From positions 373,460 to 437,459 of the forward strand of contig VWZX01004906.1 in NCBI GenBank assembly GCA_013399015.1: 64,000 bases of DNA. The letters run 5' to 3'. The stretch comes from Galbula dea. Its lineage: Eukaryota > Chordata > Aves > Piciformes > Galbulidae. The position numbers and the translations under genes were made by a program. Shown here one piece after another: positions 60,481 through 64,000 of this stretch. The notes beneath the pieces were generated by a model. It had not been told where the DNA came from, did not search any database, and was given only the letters and a program-made list of their open reading frames with translations. How positions within the stretch are numbered: position 1 is the stretch's first letter; every line of letters begins with the position of its first letter.

Positions 60481-62232
60481 GGCTAATAATGTCAGTGATC
60501 AGGACTGCCAGGTTCAAATGGCTATGTGAGGCCTCTAATGCTGGGAGAAAATTCAGCTACAAACTCTGTGCACTGAGATGAAGGTGTTTGTTTGTTTATT
60601 TTAGGGGTCTGAGGCAGTGTTGGGATGGTTGGATTGGTTGGATTTGGGCTTTTTCCCTTTGTTATTCTCTAGTGTCTGTAGGCTGCTTCTGGTTTTGCCT
60701 CCTGTTTTGCAGGTGGCTCCTCTATGCTTTGTGATTAGGGAACACTTTGTTTGTTGCTCTGCAACTCACCATTAATTCACAGCTCTCATCTCAAGAGACT
60801 GATCAAAGCAACGGGAAATTTACTTCCCCCCTGGTGGTGTTGATACTTTGCATCTTCTGGACATGATCAAAAGACTTTCCTCTCCCTCTGGCTAGGTCAT
60901 CAGAGATTTCTGGTGCAGTTTGCAAAGCTCCCTCCTTGCACTGTACCTGAAGAACTCCAAGTCCCTGGGAATTTGCAGTAGTCCCTGGCATCACACCTGC
61001 ACTATTAATCTCTCAGCTAGAAGAGTGCCAAGCAGCTACAGAAGAAAAAAGGAGGAATTCTCAGTCTTTTAGCTCCACAGAAGAAGCTGGTTTGTCCGCA
61101 GCTTTGCTTTCTGGCTCCCTGTCAGAAGGCCCTGCTACAAGGAGAAAAATACTGGTTGACAGGGAGGTGAGCTTTGTGCAGAGTGTTCTTTTTCTTTGTT
61201 TTAGGATGTAATTTATACAGTTGGGAAAACAGGCAAAGTTCAGCATGCAGAGACTTGTCTTTGCATTGAGATTGAAGCAAGAGTGAGAACTGCACATGTA
61301 ACTTTTCACATGCAGGTGACTGACTAGAATTTTGCCAGTCTATCATACTATCCAATCTCTTGTTTCCAGGAGAGCTTGTTCAAAGATCAGCCTTAAAGTA
61401 TTTTCAGAGAGTCAGGGTCAGGGTTTCAGAGCAGACACATCTGTGTGTAAATTATTCCTAGGCTACCTGCTCATGTTCTTTCCTTAGGAAATCAGTTTAG
61501 AAGTTGTCTGCTTGTTCACTGGTGAAATACATGCAGAAATGATGGGCTACAGTAGTATGAGAGGAGTGACTGGGCTGGAGATATAGCCAAATGACTTTCA
61601 AAATCCATCTCTTTTCAAGACAAGTGTGTGAGTTACAATGGAATAGAGAAGACAGATAATGAAATGCATCTCTGTGTCTTTTAGCCTCTTCAGAAAGAGT
61701 ATTTTGGAAGTCATTGTTTTCCCCTTAGTTGTCTTCCTCAGTATTAGTCATCACTGCCTTGGATATGCAAAGGAAACTCCTCTGCTTGTGGCACTTGCTG
61801 TCTCTCTGTTGAAGGCTAGCACTACCTGTGCCTGTCTGCCCTGGGGAAATAGTCTCAGGGCTTTGCTCTTTATTGGTTAGGGTTGGGACTTACCCATGGC
61901 CAGAAAACAGTTTCCCTGAAATGGAGAAAGTGTTGGCTTCCTCCTCTGCACTGGAGGAGACCAGCGGTGCTGCCAGAACCAATCGCTTTGGCTCCCTGGG
62001 GCAGTACCTTCAGCTTTCAGTGGGGTGAGCCAGAAAGGAGAAGAGCACAGGGAAGTTCTTTCTGTCCATCTTAAGTTTCTCTGCAGCTTTGCTGTTTGAT
62101 CACATTTGCCATGTTTTGCCCTTTTCTGCGCTTGTTTGGATGACGACAGCACAGAGACAAGTGAGGTTTGTGGTGGTGTTAGTCCTCACAGCTGTGGACC
62201 GTTGACATTTTGCCTTTGCTTCTTGCTCTTCT

Positions 62233-62234
62233 AG
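62233..62234 (+). other. Probable 5' UTR splice acceptor of the OR12D-like gene
   Basis: A pyrimidine-rich tract ends TTCTAG two bases before the ATG. OR genes usually have non-coding 5' exons joined just before a single coding exon, which fits. It also argues against the upstream in-frame ATG at 62,210, which would lie in the intron. Confidence 0.6.
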
Positions 62235-62236
62235 CA

Positions 62237-63178
62237 ATGCTGAACGGGACAGAGGTGAGTGAATTCATCCTGTTGGGCCTCTCTGATACCCAGGGGCTGC
62301 CACACTTCTTCTTCATCTCCTTCCTGTTGCTCTACTTGACTGTTCTCCTGGGAAATGGGGCCATTGTGACCATGGTGATATTTGAGCCCCGGCTCCACAC
62401 ACCCATGTACTTCTTCCTGGGGAACCTCTCCTGCCTGGACATCTTCTTCTCCACAGTCACCGTTCCCAAGATGTTGACTGGCTTTCTCTTTGGGCATCAG
62501 CCCATCTCTCTTGGAGGGTGCTTGGCCCAGCTCCACTTCTTCCACTTCCTGGGCAGCACTGAGACTGTGCTCCTGGCCACCATGGCTTATGATCGCTACG
62601 TGGCCATTTGCAACCCTTTGCGCTACGCCCTGGTCATGAGCCCACGGATTTGTCTGCTGCTGGCTGGGGCCAGCTGGGCCACTGGCTTTGTCCACGCCAC
62701 GATGCACTCGGTCCTGACCTCTCAGCTGACTTTCTGTGGCCACAACCACATTCATCACTTCTTCTGTGACATCAAGCCACTCTTGACTTTGGCTTGTGTT
62801 AGCACCAGCCTCAACATGACCCTTCTCAACGTTGTCACCACATCTATTGTTCTAGGCCCCTTCACTCTCATAGTCCTCTCCTACCTCTACATCATCTCCT
62901 TCATCTTCCAGAAAATTCAGAGCCAGGAAGGAAGATGGAAGGCCTTCTCCACCTGTGCTTCCCACCTCACTGTTGTGGCACTGTTGTACATACCAGTGCT
63001 CTTCAACTATACATCACCCTCCTCAGGAAGCTCCTCCAACAGGGATGTGCAAGTGACTCTCCTTTACAGCGCTGTCACCCCAGCTCTGAACCCCTTGATC
63101 TACTCTCTTAGGAACCAGGAGGTGAGATCTGCCCTGAAAAAGCTGCTAGAGAGGAAACTCATTCCTGGAGGAAAGTGA
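62237..63178 (+). CDS. Olfactory receptor, OR12D-like (intact)
   Basis: An intact single-exon, 313-residue class II odorant receptor. Visible features: N-glycosylation site NGT at 3-5; LGNGAIV in TM1 (N40); LHTPMYFFLGNLSCLD (53-68); MAYDRYVAICNPLRY from 116; FCGHNHIHHFFCDIKPLL in extracellular loop 2; SYLYIISF in TM5; KAFSTCASHL at TM6; PALNPLIYSLRNQEVRSAL in TM7 and helix 8. MLNGTEVSEF, the QLHFFHFLGSTE TM3 block and the HHFFCDIKPLL-LAC loop are close to human OR12D2/OR12D3 as I remember them. Its last 63 codons and 3' flank are duplicated in inverted orientation at 57,353-58,369. It is the only OR on the plus strand here. Confidence 0.94.
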   Translation: MLNGTEVSEFILLGLSDTQGLPHFFFISFLLLYLTVLLGNGAIVTMVIFEPRLHTPMYFFLGNLSCLDIFFSTVTVPKMLTGFLFGHQPISLGGCLAQLHFFHFLGSTETVLLATMAYDRYVAICNPLRYALVMSPRICLLLAGASWATGFVHATMHSVLTSQLTFCGHNHIHHFFCDIKPLLTLACVSTSLNMTLLNVVTTSIVLGPFTLIVLSYLYIISFIFQKIQSQEGRWKAFSTCASHLTVVALLYIPVLFNYTSPSSGSSSNRDVQVTLLYSAVTPALNPLIYSLRNQEVRSALKKLLERKLIPGGK

Positions 63179-64000
63179 CTAAAAGAAGAAGCCCCAGAAT
63201 GAGGTTACTGCATCTCACCTGTTGGTGAAGGGAAGAGGTCAGAAGGACACTGCATTGCAAGAGGCTGAGCAGCTCCTGAGTATCTGAGGTGGGTTAGCTC
63301 AAGGTTCTCCTTGCAGCTAGAGCTCAGCTCATTCTGTTCCATGGTTTTACTTTGCAGCTCAGTCTCAGTGGCTGCAATTTCTGCAGGTAACAGCATCTTT
63401 TGGAGAGAGCGTTTGCTTCTAGAAGCAGTAACCACTGGTGTTTAGAGCTGCTACAGAAGTGGACAGCCAAGCAGAAGCCATTTCTAACACCTCCTGCTGA
63501 ATCCTGCCCCCACTTCCTAGCTTCATCTTCAGTTAGGTTCCCTGACCCTGAGGTTATGGGAGGGCAAGAGCTGGGCATCCTCTGCCACTCCTTTTGCCTT
63601 TTGAAACAGCTTGCATATGGAATGTGCTACTTAGTTTGAAAGAAATAGTTCCAAGGATGGGTACAGTGTTGTAAGGTAAAGTTCAAACTGCTGCTGGTTG
63701 ATGGTGGGAAATTATTAAAACATTATTTCAACCTGCGAAGGAAAAAATGTCATTAATCACAGAAAACTGAGCTGGGGTGACTGTGTAGAGACAGTTCTCC
63801 TGCTTCAGCATGGAAGTAGTTCTCCATGCACTCCCACAGTGGGGGTGCTACCCATGGGCTGCAGTTGTTCATGAACTGTTCCAAGGTGAGTCCTTTCCAC
63901 GGGCTGGAGTCCTTCAGGAAGAGATGCTTGTCATGGTATAACCCCATCCAGCAGCTGAGCCCCATGCAGCCCCTGGGATGGGCAGGAGAATGAGGAGGAA
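62987..64000 (+). repeat. Right arm of the inverted repeat, running off the window
   Basis: Starts at codon 251 of the OR12D-like gene and continues through its stop and 820 bp of downstream flank to the last base of the window, which pairs with 57,353. The loop between the arms is 4.6 kb. Confidence 0.95.

Larger units (their letters stand above)
58370..62236. other. Spacer of the inverted repeat and 5' flank of the OR12D-like gene
   Basis: Contains an imperfect 20-21 bp direct repeat (59,909-59,929 and 59,931-59,950) and a degraded CR1 (about 60,000-60,480). The 3' end just upstream of 62,237 is the OR12D-like 5' UTR intron. No intact gene is recognised. Confidence 0.5.

Noticed and set aside
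62210..62236. In-frame upstream ATG giving a 322-residue OR12D-like protein
   Set aside because: The intervening TTCTAG looks like a splice acceptor, and MLNGTEVSEF is the standard family start.
62231..62758. 175-codon minus-strand open frame
   Set aside because: Antisense shadow of the OR12D-like coding sequence.
1..64000. CRISPR arrays, operons, ribosome binding sites, prophage or insertion sequences
   Set aside because: The DNA is vertebrate nuclear DNA with spliced genes. No such structures are seen.

Overview
The window is vertebrate nuclear DNA, most likely from a bird. Coding genes are split by GT-AG introns, poly(A) signals are AATAAA, and there is a CpG island. At least eleven truncated CR1 LINE copies are present, several ending in the avian CR1 terminus with ATTCTGTG-like octamers. 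One block resembles an avian endogenous retroviral LTR. No bacterial, plasmid or phage features are present. I cannot name the species.

Layout. Positions 1-16,670 hold the 3' six coding exons (321 codons) of SHF, an SH2-domain adaptor, on the + strand. They end with a clean AATAAA at 16,665; the 5' exons were not found and are probably left of the window. Positions 16,671-23,092 are intergenic, with CR1 fragments and a 53-bp tandem repeat. A CpG island at about 23,093-23,960 carries exons 1-2 of MZT2 (mitotic-spindle organizing protein 2). Exon 3 lies 10.8 kb downstream at 34,425-34,588, so the complete 152-residue protein is encoded here. Positions 36,693-37,620 hold the LTR-like block and a CR1. 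At 37,886-38,352 is a small tRNA cluster: initiator Met (+), an Ile-AAU gene (-) with an apparent one-base loss in its anticodon stem, and a second, identical initiator Met (-).

From 40,803 onward the window is an olfactory receptor (OR) cluster with intact single-exon genes. An OR10C1-like gene (-) is at 40,803-41,750, an OR11A1-like gene (-) at 46,636-47,622 and an OR12D-like gene (+) at 62,237-63,178. The 3' end of the OR12D-like gene and its downstream flank are repeated, inverted and at about 98% identity, at 57,353-58,369. This leaves a truncated OR12D pseudogene and a large inverted repeat whose right arm runs off the window.

The most interesting reading is that the order OR10C1-like, OR11A1-like, OR12D-like, next to initiator-Met and Ile-AAU tRNA genes, parallels the human extended MHC class I region on chromosome 6. 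This rests on remembered human gene order and family motifs and needs a database check. SHF (signalling adaptor) and MZT2 (gamma-tubulin complex) have no evident functional link to the receptors. Their human counterparts sit on other chromosomes, so this window may contain a lineage-specific synteny join.
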